64,000 nucleotides of DNA. Origin: Limnohabitans sp. Jir72. Lineage in GTDB: Bacteria; Pseudomonadota; Gammaproteobacteria; Burkholderiales; Burkholderiaceae_C. Position numbers and translations under genes: made by a program. This document shows positions 1 through 8,968 of this stretch, piece by piece; position 1 is the stretch's first letter; each line of letters begins with the position of its first letter. Under the pieces are notes generated by a model. It did no database searches. It had not been told where the DNA came from and saw nothing but the letters and a program-made list of their open reading frames with translations. Where the stretch lies: positions 62,001 to 126,000 of the forward strand of contig NZ_NESC01000010.1 in assembly GCF_003063575.1 (NCBI RefSeq), read 5' to 3'.

Positions 1-122
1 CAATAGCGACAGGCGTTGCAGATCTGCAGCTGCCGAGCAGCTTCGCTCTCGGCTTCGGTGGGGGCCCATTGGCCGTTGGCCAGCGCCTTGGCTTCTTGTG
101 TGAGCTGTTGCAGCGTGCTCAT
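1..122 (-). CDS. tcuB: TcuB-like tricarballylate utilisation protein, N-terminal fragment
   Basis: This is the first 40 codons of a gene that leaves the window at the left edge. The translation starts MSTLQQLTQEAKAL and reaches ICNACRY, the beginning of the cysteine cluster expected in the TcuB/CitB family, which binds Fe-S clusters and passes electrons from reduced TcuA flavin to the quinone pool. Its ATG overlaps the TGA stop of tcuA (ATGA), so the two are translationally coupled. The assignment rests on this short N-terminus and on the TcuA neighbour. Confidence 0.8.
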   Translation of the reverse strand, partial: MSTLQQLTQEAKALANGQWAPTEAESEAARQLQICNACRY

Positions 123-1519
123 GCTTGTGCTCCTTGACGGAGTGCAGCCTGGGCCGCTTGCGTGCCCGCGATGCGGCCAAAGGCGGTGCCGATCGACATG
201 CCCACGCCTGCGGTGTAGCCCTTGCCCAGCACATTGCCCGCCATCATCTCGCCCGCCACGAACAGGTTGTCGCTGGGCACGCCGCCAAAGCGCACGGCTG
301 CGGTGTCGTCGGTCTCGAGGCCCAGGTAAGTGAAAGTCACGCCGGGCCGCACGGCGTAGGCGTAAAAGGGTCCGGTATCGATGGTGCGGGCCCAGTGGGT
401 TTTGGCTGGCGTCACGCCTTCGGTGTGGCAGTCGTCCAGCGTGGTGTGGTCAAAAGTGCCCATGCGGCAAGCCGCGTTGTAGCTGTTCAAAGTTTGCATG
501 AAGGTGTCCACATCCAACCCGATTTTTTGGGCCAATTCGGGCAAAGTGTCGGCTTTGACGCCATCGAACACCGGGGGCATGAAGCGGCCAATGGCCTTGC
601 TGTCGATGATCGAGTAAGCCGTTTGACCGGGTTGTTGGGCGACCAAGCGGCCCCAGATGGCGTAGCGCTTGGGCCAGAAGTCTTCGCCTTCGTCGTAAAA
701 ACGCTGGGCCTCGGTGTTGACCACCACGCCCAGCGACACGCAGTCGATGCGGGTGCAAATGCCGCCGTCGTAGAGCGGCGCGCGGGCGTCGATCGCCACC
801 ATGTGCGCCTGTGTCGCGTCGCCAATCGGGTCAGCGCCTTGGGCCAGCATGTGTTTGAGCAGCACGCCTTGGTTGTAGCGGGTGCCGCGGATCAAAAAGT
901 TGTCGGCAGGCCACTCGCCCCGCTCGTTCTGGCCCCAGGCTTCGCGTAGCCACTCGCGGTTGGACTCAAAGCCCCCGGCGGCCAGCACACAGGTTTTGGC
1001 GGTGAGGCGTTCGTTGCCGACCCAGGCGGCCACGAAGCGGCCGTTCTCGATTTCGAGCCGCTCCACAGGTGCGTTGTAGCGGATTTGCACGCCGAGTTTT
1101 TCGGCGCTGCGGTAGTAAGCGTTGACCAAGGCCTTGCCCCCGCCCATGAAGAAGGCGTTGGTGCGGGCCACATGCAGCGCGCCCGACAGCGGCGGCTGAA
1201 AGTGCACACCGTGTTGTCGCATCCAATCGCGGCAGGTGCTCGACGCGCGGATGGTCAGGCGGGCCAATTTTTCATTGGTGATGCCGCCGGTGACCTTGAG
1301 CAGGTCTTGCCAGAATTCTTCTTCGGGGTAGGCCTCGACCAGCACGTCTTGCGGGGCATCGTGCATGCAGCGCAGGTTGCGGGTGTGGCCCGAATTGCCA
1401 CCGCGCCACTCGCGCGGTGCGGCTTCGAGCAGCGTCACGCTGGCGCCCGCTTCGGCGGCCATCAGGGCCGCGCACAAGGCGGCATTGCCGCCACCAATCA
1501 CCAGCACGTCGGTGCCCAT
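119..1519 (-). CDS. tcuA: FAD-dependent tricarballylate dehydrogenase TcuA
   Basis: The 466-residue protein belongs to the fumarate reductase/succinate dehydrogenase flavoprotein fold. The N-terminus VLVIGGGNAALCAALMAAEAG is the FAD-binding Rossmann motif, and GEMMAGNVLGKGYTAGVGMSIG near the C-terminus is the second flavin-binding region. TcuA oxidises tricarballylate to cis-aconitate in the cytoplasm, feeding the TCA cycle, and hands electrons to TcuB. It overlaps tcuB by 4 bases and follows a LysR gene on the same strand. An alternative substrate close to tricarballylate or citrate cannot be excluded, because no tcuC transporter is visible in the window. Confidence 0.85.
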   Translation of the reverse strand: MGTDVLVIGGGNAALCAALMAAEAGASVTLLEAAPREWRGGNSGHTRNLRCMHDAPQDVLVEAYPEEEFWQDLLKVTGGITNEKLARLTIRASSTCRDWMRQHGVHFQPPLSGALHVARTNAFFMGGGKALVNAYYRSAEKLGVQIRYNAPVERLEIENGRFVAAWVGNERLTAKTCVLAAGGFESNREWLREAWGQNERGEWPADNFLIRGTRYNQGVLLKHMLAQGADPIGDATQAHMVAIDARAPLYDGGICTRIDCVSLGVVVNTEAQRFYDEGEDFWPKRYAIWGRLVAQQPGQTAYSIIDSKAIGRFMPPVFDGVKADTLPELAQKIGLDVDTFMQTLNSYNAACRMGTFDHTTLDDCHTEGVTPAKTHWARTIDTGPFYAYAVRPGVTFTYLGLETDDTAAVRFGGVPSDNLFVAGEMMAGNVLGKGYTAGVGMSIGTAFGRIAGTQAAQAALRQGAQA

Positions 1520-1589
1520 GTCACATCCTTGTTTGTCTTTTCAGGGCGCAGTGTCGGTGAAACGCCTGAATTTGTGAAATGAAATATTT

Positions 1590-1605
1590 ACGCAAATTAT
1601 TGCGT
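1590..1605. promoter_or_regulatory. Dyad in the LysR-tcuA intergenic region (candidate operator)
   Basis: ACGCAA-ATTA-TTGCGT is a perfect 6-bp dyad around a 4-bp centre, sitting about 70-85 bases upstream of tcuA in a locally AT-rich gap of 100 bases. LysR-type regulators normally bind short interrupted dyads at this distance from their target. That the neighbouring LysR protein binds here is inference. Confidence 0.4.
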
Positions 1606-1619
1606 TTGGCGCATCAATC

Positions 1620-2519
1620 TTATCGGCGGCGTTTGCCGAAGTGGGTCAAGGTCAGTTGGTGAAAGTTTTCTGCTGCCAGCGACAGGCTGGGCTGCTTGCG
1701 GCGCAGCAGGGTCACGCGCCGCTTGACCACCGGCCCGGTCAGCGGAATTTTGACCACATGGGGCCGGTCGCCATTTTCAAAGGTGGACGACGGCAAGATG
1801 GCGCAGCCCACGCCTGCGGCCACCAGGTTGATGGCGGTGGCGTGGTGCTGCACCTCGTAGTGGCCGCTCAGTCGGATGCCGCGTTGGCCCAGTTGGTAGT
1901 CCAGGAACATCCGGGTGGCCATGAAGCTGCTCACCACAATCAGGTCCACGCTTTGCAGGTCGGTCCAGCTGACCGTGCGCCTGTCTTGCAGCGCATGGGG
2001 GGTGGGGCACAACAAGGTCAGCGGGTCTTCAAACAGCGCCACCTCTTGCAGCTCGGCGTGCGGCTCGCCGTTGATGGCGATGCCCAATTCGGCCTGCCCG
2101 TCCAGCACGGCGGCACGCACATCGTGCGAGGACGCGTCCAGCAGCCGCAAGGTGTTGCCCGGGCTTTGCTGGGCATAAGTGCGGATGAGCTCTGGCAACA
2201 CATGGGTCGTGAGCGAGGGCACGCAGGCCAGCGTGAAGTGACCGCCGCTGGCTTGTGCTTTGTCGCGCACGCGGGCCAGTGTGCGGGTGGCGTCCAGCAC
2301 CAGGTGCCGGGCTTGGGGCAAAAAGTCACGGCCCGTGGCGGTGAGTTCCACCTTGCGGGTGGTGCGGTCCAGCAGCCGGGCGTCCAGCAAGCCTTCGAGC
2401 TTTTGGATGCGCCGGGTCAGCGCGGTTTGCGTCAGGTGCAACTGCTCGGCGGCTTTGACGAAGCTGCTGAACTCCGCCACGCAAACAAAAGCCTGGAGGC
2501 CATCAAAGTCGATTTTCAA
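1620..2519 (-). CDS. LysR-family transcriptional regulator, probably TcuR-like
   Basis: The 299-residue protein has the N-terminal winged helix-turn-helix of LysR regulators (AFVCVAEFSSFVKAAEQLHLTQTALTRRIQKLE) followed by a periplasmic-binding-like effector domain. It lies directly upstream of tcuA on the same strand, which makes control of the tricarballylate genes likely. In Salmonella the equivalent TcuR activates tcuABC in response to the substrate. It starts 19 bases after the mnmA stop codon, so some read-through from mnmA is possible. The specific name is context-based only. Confidence 0.85.
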   Translation of the reverse strand: MKIDFDGLQAFVCVAEFSSFVKAAEQLHLTQTALTRRIQKLEGLLDARLLDRTTRKVELTATGRDFLPQARHLVLDATRTLARVRDKAQASGGHFTLACVPSLTTHVLPELIRTYAQQSPGNTLRLLDASSHDVRAAVLDGQAELGIAINGEPHAELQEVALFEDPLTLLCPTPHALQDRRTVSWTDLQSVDLIVVSSFMATRMFLDYQLGQRGIRLSGHYEVQHHATAINLVAAGVGCAILPSSTFENGDRPHVVKIPLTGPVVKRRVTLLRRKQPSLSLAAENFHQLTLTHFGKRRR

Positions 2520-2538
2520 GCGTGGCCCCAGTGCTGTC

Positions 2539-3699
2539 TCAGGCGTGGGGGATGGCGGCAGAAATCACGCCGCCGCCCAGGCACACATCGCCGTCGTAGA
2601 GCACGGCGCTTTGCCCGGGCGTCACAGCCCATTGAGCCTCTGGGAACTGCAACTCGAACGCGGCTGCCATGTGGCCATCTGACCCGGCGAGCAGTTGGCA
2701 AGGCGCATCGGCTTGGCGGTAGCGCGTTTTGGCGGCGTATGGGCCGCAAGCCGGAGGCTCACCTGCGCACCAGCTGGCGTCATCGGCCAGCAGCGCGGGC
2801 GAGAGCAGCCAGGGGTGGTCGTGGCCTTGCACCACCCACAGCGTGTTGTGTTCCATGTCTTTGCGGGCCACAAACCAGGGTGTGTGCTCGCCAGCGCCGC
2901 GCAATCCGCGGGCGCGGAGTGCTTCCATGTCCGCTCCTTTGGCCTTGATGCCGCCAATGCCCAAGCCCTGGCGCTGGCCCAAGGTGTAGAAGCTCAGCCC
3001 CACATGCTGGCCGATGGTGCGGCCGGTCGGGTCCTTGATCGGCCCGGGTTCTTTGCTGATGTAACGGTTCAAAAATTCGCGGAATGGGCGCTCGCCGATG
3101 AAGCAGATGCCGGTGGAGTCTTTCTTTTTGGCGTTGGGCAGGCCGATGTCTTCGGCAATGCGGCGCACTTCGGTCTTGTGCAGCTCGCCCACCGGGAACA
3201 AGGTCTTGGCCAGCTGCGCTTGGTTCAGGCGGTGCAAAAAGTAGCTTTGGTCTTTGGAGGGGTCCAAGCCTTTGAGCAGTTCGTGGCGGCCCGTCTGTTC
3301 ATTGAGCCGAACGCGGCAGTAGTGGCCGGTGGCGATCTTTTCTGCCCCCAGGCGCATGGCGTGGTCCAGAAACGATTTGAACTTGATCTCGGCATTGCAC
3401 AGGATGTCGGGGTTGGGCGTGCGCCCGGCTTGGTATTCGCGCACGAATTCCGAAAACACCCGGTCCTTGTAGTCGGCTGCGAAATTGACATGCTCGATTT
3501 CAATGCCCAGCACATCCGCCACAGCGGCGGCATCGACGAAGTCGATGTTGGATGAGCAATACTCGCTGTCATCGTCATCTTCCCAGTTCTTCATGAAGAT
3601 ACCGATGACTTCGTACCCCTGCTGTTTGAGCAGGTAGGCGCTGACGGCTGAATCGACGCCGCCGGACAAACCGACGACCACACGAGGAAGATGTGACAT
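2539..3699 (-). CDS. mnmA: tRNA-specific 2-thiouridylase MnmA
   Basis: MnmA installs sulfur at C2 of the wobble uridine of Lys, Glu and Gln tRNAs. The 386-residue sequence carries the ATP-pyrophosphatase P-loop SGGVDSAV near residue 12 and the two catalytic cysteines, C101 in NPDILCN and C199 in STGICF. These match C102 and C199 of the E. coli enzyme, as does the overall length. The gene is divergent from the lytic transglycosylase gene and is followed closely by the LysR gene. Assignment is unambiguous. Confidence 0.97.
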   Translation of the reverse strand: MSHLPRVVVGLSGGVDSAVSAYLLKQQGYEVIGIFMKNWEDDDDSEYCSSNIDFVDAAAVADVLGIEIEHVNFAADYKDRVFSEFVREYQAGRTPNPDILCNAEIKFKSFLDHAMRLGAEKIATGHYCRVRLNEQTGRHELLKGLDPSKDQSYFLHRLNQAQLAKTLFPVGELHKTEVRRIAEDIGLPNAKKKDSTGICFIGERPFREFLNRYISKEPGPIKDPTGRTIGQHVGLSFYTLGQRQGLGIGGIKAKGADMEALRARGLRGAGEHTPWFVARKDMEHNTLWVVQGHDHPWLLSPALLADDASWCAGEPPACGPYAAKTRYRQADAPCQLLAGSDGHMAAAFELQFPEAQWAVTPGQSAVLYDGDVCLGGGVISAAIPHA

Positions 3700-3735
3700 G
3701 CTTGGATTATCTCGTGCTTGCGTCTGACAGAAATT

Positions 3736-3741
3736 TATAAT
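3736..3741 (+). promoter_or_regulatory. Candidate -10 element (TATAAT)
   Basis: A perfect TATAAT lies 20 bases upstream of the lytic transglycosylase ATG, in the AT-rich gap between divergent genes. No convincing -35 hexamer at 16-18 bp spacing is visible, so this is a weak promoter call. Confidence 0.35.
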
Positions 3742-3761
3742 CCTTTGAATTAATTTATGTG

Positions 3762-4490
3762 ATGTCCAAACCCTGCACCTGGTGCTTCAACGTTCGAACC
3801 GTTCTGAGCGATATCGCACATGGATTGTTCCTTGTCACCCACAGTGGTTTGGCCATGGTGGGCTTGGCCGTGGCTACCTGTGTGTTGGCTTTGTGGCTCA
3901 AACCTGAATGGTTGCAGGCCTCTGAAGAAAAACTCTTTGCATGGCTGCGTGAACGGCAGGTGCTGGTGTCCTGGTTGCCAGAGAACGCTGCCGAGCGGGC
4001 TACGGCCATGAATGTGCGTGATTTACCGACCAGTCAGGCCGCCGTGGCCAACTGGTTGGCCCGCAAATACAAAGTGGCACCCGAACCCGTTGCAGCTTTG
4101 GTGGCCGAGGCCCAAGTGTTGGGCAAACAGTACAGATTGGCGCCCAACCTGATTTTGGGTGTCATGGCCATCGAGTCGAATTTCCATCCCTACATTCAAA
4201 GTCAGGTGGGCGCGCAGGGCCTGATGCAGGTGATGACCGGCATTCACACCAAGCGTTATCAGGCTTATGGCGGCAATCTGACCGCATTTGATCCGCTCAC
4301 CAACCTCCGTGTCGGTGTGGCTGTGTTGGCCGATGCCATCAAGCTCAAGGGGGGCTCGGTGGACGATGGTTTGAAGTTCTACCTGGGTGGTGATGCTGTG
4401 TTTGAAGATGGTGGCTATGTGGCCAAAGTGCGGGCAGAGCAGGCCCGACTGGACCAAGTCGCTGCGGGCGTGAACGTGCCCGTTCAGTGA
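3762..4490 (+). CDS. Lytic transglycosylase, SLT domain, membrane-anchored
   Basis: The 242-residue protein has a hydrophobic segment at about residues 20-47 that should act as an uncleaved signal anchor, then a soluble SLT (lysozyme-like) domain. The catalytic glutamate is E138 in the motif AIESNFHPY, followed by GAQGLMQVM, the classic SLT signature. It should cleave the MurNAc-GlcNAc bond of peptidoglycan in the periplasm, forming 1,6-anhydro ends. The ORF track begins at GTG 3759, but the ATG at 3762 is the more natural start. Convergent with the TauE/SafE gene. Confidence 0.85.
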   Translation: MSKPCTWCFNVRTVLSDIAHGLFLVTHSGLAMVGLAVATCVLALWLKPEWLQASEEKLFAWLRERQVLVSWLPENAAERATAMNVRDLPTSQAAVANWLARKYKVAPEPVAALVAEAQVLGKQYRLAPNLILGVMAIESNFHPYIQSQVGAQGLMQVMTGIHTKRYQAYGGNLTAFDPLTNLRVGVAVLADAIKLKGGSVDDGLKFYLGGDAVFEDGGYVAKVRAEQARLDQVAAGVNVPVQ

Positions 4491-4497
4491 TTGAAAT

Positions 4498-5244
4498 TCA
4501 GCCCAAACGGCTGAAAAACACCGCACTCATCACCAGTCCGGTGGTGATCACCAGCCAGCGTACCCAGCGTGCAGGCAGGCGCTTGGCCAAACGCGCACCC
4601 GACCAGCCCCCAGCGGTGGCCAGGGCCATCATCCACAGGGCTTGATCCCAGACAATGGCACCCGCCCAAGCGAAAGCGGCCACCGACAGCCAGGACAGCA
4701 CAAATGAATTGAGGTTCTTCAGGGCATTGACCGTGTTCAGGCGTGACTCACCCGTCAAGGTGTACAGCGCCATCAGCAAGATGCCCAGGCCGCCGTTGAA
4801 GTACCCGCCGTAAATGGCCACGAGAAGCAGGCCTGGCAAACGCCACTGCGGATGGCCCAGCCCCGCACCGCGCGATGCGATCACCGGCCCGAGTGCAAAG
4901 AGCGTGGTGGCCAGCAACAAAAGCCAAGGCACCAGCCCCGAAAACAAGCGGGCGGGCGTGACGAGCAACAAGGTGGCACCGATGAGACCGCCGACGGCAG
5001 CGATGATCACCTCGCGTTGCAGCGTGGTGCCCGGGATGGCGTGGAGTTCTGCCTTGAAGCCCAAGGTGCTGCCCAAATAGCCAGGGCTCACCGCCGCAGC
5101 GCTGGTGGCGTTGGCCGCTAAGGGGGGCACACCTGCAAAAACCAGCGCAGGAAAAGTCAAAAAGCTGCCGCCCCCTGCAATGGCGTTGAGGACCCCCGCG
5201 CCAAAGGCGGCGGCGCCTGTGACAAGCCACACGCTGTCCATCAC
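4498..5244 (-). CDS. TauE/SafE-family membrane permease
   Basis: The 248-residue protein consists almost entirely of hydrophobic segments (about eight), with the family signature GVLNAIAGGGSFLTFPAL near the N-terminus and a second internal copy around GGYFNGGLGILLMAL. TauE/SafE proteins export sulfite, sulfoacetate or related organosulfur anions, but the family is broad and nothing local fixes the substrate. Its ATG overlaps the stop codon of the upstream Nudix gene by 4 bases, so both are in one transcript. Confidence 0.88.
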   Translation of the reverse strand: MMDSVWLVTGAAAFGAGVLNAIAGGGSFLTFPALVFAGVPPLAANATSAAAVSPGYLGSTLGFKAELHAIPGTTLQREVIIAAVGGLIGATLLLVTPARLFSGLVPWLLLLATTLFALGPVIASRGAGLGHPQWRLPGLLLVAIYGGYFNGGLGILLMALYTLTGESRLNTVNALKNLNSFVLSWLSVAAFAWAGAIVWDQALWMMALATAGGWSGARLAKRLPARWVRWLVITTGLVMSAVFFSRLG

Positions 5245-5735
5245 GCCGCGAGTGGTGGCAAAGAGGCCACCGCGCCGTCGGTGTAAATCACGTCCAGCGG
5301 AAAGCGTTTGCCGGCCAGGTGGTCTTCGATGCAGCGCAGAACCAGTGGGCTGCGGTGACGCTCTGCGCTGGCGCGCACTTCGTCGAGCGTCATCCAGACT
5401 GTGCGCACAATCCCTTCGTCCAAAGATCGGCCTGCTTGCAGTTCACCGATCTCGCCGCAAAAAGCCATGCGCAAATAAGTGATGTCTTCTTGCGTGGCGG
5501 GGCGCTGAAAACGCGACAGGTACACGCCCACCAGTGCGGTGGGCTTGAATGGGTGTGCGGTTTCTTCCAGTGCCTCGCGAGCGCAGCCTTCGGCGGGCGA
5601 TTCGCCCGGGTCCAAGTGTCCCGCAGGGTTGTTCAGGCGCAAGCCTTCTTGGGTGTGTTCTTCGATCAGCAAATAGCGGCCATCTTTTTCAATGATGGCG
5701 GCCACGGTGACATTGGGTTTCCAGCGTGTGTCCAT
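5241..5735 (-). CDS. Nudix hydrolase, NudJ-like
   Basis: The 164-residue protein carries a Nudix box, GHLDPGESPAEGCAREALEET, in which the catalytic REXXEE is intact and the terminal glycine of the consensus is replaced. The sequence pattern (LLIEEHTQEGLRLNNPAGHLDPGES) is that of NudJ, a phosphatase acting on thiamin pyrophosphates and nucleoside di- and triphosphates. It leads a two-gene operon with the TauE/SafE permease (ATGA overlap). Substrate is not determined by the sequence. Confidence 0.87.
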   Translation of the reverse strand: MDTRWKPNVTVAAIIEKDGRYLLIEEHTQEGLRLNNPAGHLDPGESPAEGCAREALEETAHPFKPTALVGVYLSRFQRPATQEDITYLRMAFCGEIGELQAGRSLDEGIVRTVWMTLDEVRASAERHRSPLVLRCIEDHLAGKRFPLDVIYTDGAVASLPPLAA

Positions 5736-5772
5736 GCGGTGATTATCTGTGGACGCCTATCAGGGTATGCCC

Positions 5773-5795
5773 GGGGTTGGCTGGGGTGGGGGGGG
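5773..5795 (+). other. G-rich tract upstream of pntA
   Basis: GGGG-TTGGCT-GGGG-T-GGGGGGGG lies about 85-107 bases before the pntA start codon on the coding strand. Its run pattern could fold as an intramolecular G-quadruplex if the 8-G run supplies two tetrad strands. Function is speculative. Confidence 0.3.
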
Positions 5796-5879
5796 ATGAG
5801 TTTCGGTTTATATTGAGCGATTGACCTGCGCTTTATCGTGCTCAGGTCCAGCGATTTCATTATTTTCAGGAGAACAACC

Positions 5880-7457
5880 ATGCGCATAGGCGTGCCGCGA
5901 GAGATTTTCCCCGGAGAAAAACGGGTGGCCACCGTGCCCGATGTGGTCACCAAACTGGTCAAACTTGGCTTTGCTGTGGCGGTGGAACAGGGCGCTGGTG
6001 AGCTGGCCGACCTGTCGGACGACGCTTACGTCGAAGCCGGTGCTTCGATTGCACCAAGCGCTGCAGACCTCTGGAGCGGCAGCGACATCGTCTTCAAGGT
6101 GCGTGCACCCACAGCCGAAGAAGTGGCGCTGATGCACGCAGGCCAAACGTTGATCGGCTTTTTGTGGCCGGCCCAAAACCCCGATTTGATGCAGCAGCTG
6201 GCAGCTAAAAAAGTCACGGCGCTGTCGATCGACGCGCTGCCGCGCACGCTCAGCCGCGCCCAGAAGATGGACGCGCTCACCTCGATGGCGGGCGTGAGCG
6301 GTTACCGCGCCGTGGTCGAGGCGGCCAACGCCTTTGGCCGTTTCTTCAATGGCCAGATCACGGCCGCGGGCAAAGTGCCCCCGGCCAAGGTGTTCATTGC
6401 CGGTGCTGGTGTTGCCGGCTTGGCCGCTATTGGTGCCGCTGCCAGCCTGGGTGCCATCGTGCGCGCCAACGACACCCGCGCCGAAGTGGCCGACCAGGTC
6501 GTGTCGCTCGGCGGTGAGTTCGTCAAGGTGGATTACGAAGAAGAAGGCTCGGGCGGCGGCGGTTATGCCAAGGTCATGAGCGAAGGCTTCCAGGCCGCGC
6601 AGCGCGAGATGTACGCGCAGCAGGCCAAAGAGTGCGACATCATCATCACCACGGCCTTGATTCCTGGCAAGCCCGCGCCCAAGCTGATCACCGCCGAGAT
6701 GGTGAAAAGCATGAAGCCTGGCAGCGTCATCGTGGACATGGCCGCCGAGCAAGGCGGCAACTGCGAACTGACCGAGCCCGGCAAAGCCGTGGTCAAGCAC
6801 GGTGTGACCATCGTGGGTTACACCGACTTGGCCTCGCGCATGGCGCGTCAGTCGTCCACGCTGTATGGCACCAACTTGTTCCGCCTGACGGAAGAGCTGT
6901 GCAAGACCAAGGATGGCGTGATCAACGTCAACATGGAAGACGATGCCATTCGGGGTCTGACGGTCATCAAGGACGGTGAAATCACCTGGCCCGCGCCACC
7001 ACTGGTGGTGGCACCCAAGCCTGCGCCCAAGCCCACGGTGGCGGTGGCCGAGAAAAAAGGCGGTCATGGCCACGGCAGCAGCGGCCCCATGCCCGCCAAA
7101 ACCCTGGCGCTGGTGTTTGGTTTGGGCGCTCTGACGTTCTGGGCCATTGGCGCCTACGCTCCGGCGGCCTTCTTGGGCCACTTCACGGTGTTTGTGCTGG
7201 CCTGCTTCATTGGCAACATGGTGGTGTGGAACGTGACGCCTGCGCTGCACACGCCTCTCATGAGTGTGACCAATGCGATTTCCAGCATCATCGTCATTGG
7301 TGCGCTCGTGCAAATCCTGCCGCCCGAGGCGGGTACGAATGGCCGGGCCGACCAGCTCATCCAGTGGCTGGCTTTTGCCGGCATCGTGCTCACGGCCGTC
7401 AACATGTTTGGTGGCTTCGCTGTCACCCGCCGCATGTTGGACATGTTCCGCAAGTAA
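5880..7457 (+). CDS. pntA: NAD(P) transhydrogenase subunit alpha
   Basis: PntA binds NAD(H) and, with PntB, couples hydride transfer between NADH and NADP+ to proton movement across the inner membrane, supplying NADPH. The 525-residue protein begins MRIGVPREIFPGEKRVATVP, contains the Rossmann motif GAGVAGLAAIGAAASLGA near residue 180, and ends in a hydrophobic region with several membrane segments, so the alpha1 and alpha2 parts are fused as in E. coli. I moved the start from the ORF-track position to the ATG at 5880, which has AGGAGAACAACC in front and begins at the conserved N-terminus. pntB follows after 15 bases. Confidence 0.96.
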   Translation: MRIGVPREIFPGEKRVATVPDVVTKLVKLGFAVAVEQGAGELADLSDDAYVEAGASIAPSAADLWSGSDIVFKVRAPTAEEVALMHAGQTLIGFLWPAQNPDLMQQLAAKKVTALSIDALPRTLSRAQKMDALTSMAGVSGYRAVVEAANAFGRFFNGQITAAGKVPPAKVFIAGAGVAGLAAIGAAASLGAIVRANDTRAEVADQVVSLGGEFVKVDYEEEGSGGGGYAKVMSEGFQAAQREMYAQQAKECDIIITTALIPGKPAPKLITAEMVKSMKPGSVIVDMAAEQGGNCELTEPGKAVVKHGVTIVGYTDLASRMARQSSTLYGTNLFRLTEELCKTKDGVINVNMEDDAIRGLTVIKDGEITWPAPPLVVAPKPAPKPTVAVAEKKGGHGHGSSGPMPAKTLALVFGLGALTFWAIGAYAPAAFLGHFTVFVLACFIGNMVVWNVTPALHTPLMSVTNAISSIIVIGALVQILPPEAGTNGRADQLIQWLAFAGIVLTAVNMFGGFAVTRRMLDMFRK

Positions 7458-7472
7458 AGAAAAGAGACCTTC

Positions 7473-8888
7473 ATGACCTCTAGCTTGGCCACGGTCGCCT
7501 ACATTGGCGCAGCCATCCTCTTCATCCTCAGCCTGGGTGGCTTGTCCAACCCGGAAACCTCACGGCGCGGCAACCTCTATGGCGTCATCGGCATGGCGCT
7601 GGCGGTGCTCGCCACCATCCTCGGGCCCCGTGTGGCAGCAGCCGGTATTCCCTGGATCATGGGCGCTCTGCTCATCGGCGGCAGCGTTGGCCTTTATGCC
7701 GCCAAAACCGTCAAGATGACCCAGATGCCCGAACTGGTCGCGCTGATGCACAGCTTGGTGGGCTTAGCGGCCTGCCTGGTGGGTTTTGCCAGCTATGTGG
7801 ACACCTCGGTTCAGTTCGAGGGCGCTGAAAAAGCCATCCACGAAGTGGAGATTTACGTCGGCATCTTGATCGGTGCGGTCACTTTCTCGGGCTCGCTGAT
7901 TGCTTTTGGCAAGCTCAATGGCAAGATCGGCGGCAAGCCGCTCATGCTGCCCGCCCGCCACTGGCTCAACCTGCTGGGTCTCTTGATCGTGATCTGGTTT
8001 GGCCGTGAATTTGTGAATGCACACGATGTGCAAAGCGGCATGACCCCGCTGATCGTGATGACCGCCATCGCACTGCTGTTTGGCGTTCACATGGTGATGG
8101 CCATTGGCGGCGCGGACATGCCGGTGGTGGTGTCCATGCTCAACAGTTACTCGGGCTGGGCCGCAGCAGCCACGGGCTTCATGCTCGGCAACGACTTGCT
8201 GATTGTGACCGGCGCGCTGGTGGGCTCCTCTGGGGCCATCTTGTCCTACATCATGTGCAATGCGATGAACCGCAACTTCATCAGCGTGATCGCCGGGGGC
8301 TTTGGCGGTGGGGCCCCTGCTGCGCCCAAGACCGATGGCTCAGCAGCCGAGCCCCAAGGTGAGGTGGTGCCTGTGAGTGCCAGTGAAACGGCTGAACTGC
8401 TGCGTGATGCCAAGAGCGTGGTCATCGTGCCGGGTTATGGCATGGCAGTGGCCCAGGCCCAGCACACGGTCAATGAAATCACCAAACACTTGCGCGCAAA
8501 AGGCGTCAACGTGCGCTTTGGCATCCACCCAGTGGCGGGCCGTATGCCGGGACACATGAACGTGCTGCTGGCCGAGGCCAAAGTGCCTTATGACATTGTG
8601 CTGGAGATGGATGAGATCAACGACGACTTCCCTGACACCGACGTGGCCATGGTCATTGGTGCCAATGACATCGTGAACCCAGCGGCGCAAGATGACCCGA
8701 CCAGCCCGATCGCCGGCATGCCGGTGCTCGAAGTCTGGAAGGCACGCACCAGCATCGTCATGAAGCGCTCCATGGCCAGCGGCTATGCGGGCGTGGACAA
8801 CCCGCTGTTCTACAAAGAGAACAACCGCATGCTGTTTGGAGATGCCAAGAAAATGCTGGATGAAGTGCTGGTGGCCTTGAAGGCCTAA
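7473..8888 (+). CDS. pntB: NAD(P) transhydrogenase subunit beta
   Basis: The 471-residue protein has about nine N-terminal membrane segments forming the proton channel and a C-terminal NADP(H)-binding domain. The latter shows [18 protein letters not shown] and [34 protein letters not shown], diagnostic of domain III. Length matches E. coli PntB (462). It is the second gene of the pntAB operon, 15 bases after pntA, with its own AAGAGA-like ribosome-binding sequence. Confidence 0.97.
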   Translation: MTSSLATVAYIGAAILFILSLGGLSNPETSRRGNLYGVIGMALAVLATILGPRVAAAGIPWIMGALLIGGSVGLYAAKTVKMTQMPELVALMHSLVGLAACLVGFASYVDTSVQFEGAEKAIHEVEIYVGILIGAVTFSGSLIAFGKLNGKIGGKPLMLPARHWLNLLGLLIVIWFGREFVNAHDVQSGMTPLIVMTAIALLFGVHMVMAIGGADMPVVVSMLNSYSGWAAAATGFMLGNDLLIVTGALVGSSGAILSYIMCNAMNRNFISVIAGGFGGGAPAAPKTDGSAAEPQGEVVPVSASETAELLRDAKSVVIVPGYGMAVAQAQHTVNEITKHLRAKGVNVRFGIHPVAGRMPGHMNVLLAEAKVPYDIVLEMDEINDDFPDTDVAMVIGANDIVNPAAQDDPTSPIAGMPVLEVWKARTSIVMKRSMASGYAGVDNPLFYKENNRMLFGDAKKMLDEVLVALKA

Positions 8889-8968
8889 ACCATCGGGAAA
8901 TCCAGTACTTTTGCGAGTCAGTTTGCCGTCAGTTGTGCGGTAGACTGATTCGCATGGAGATGCATGCT

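Noticed and set aside
5808-7313. 501-residue minus-strand ORF over pntA
   Set aside because: Shadow of pntA. It is rich in His, Gly and Arg and has no recognisable motif.
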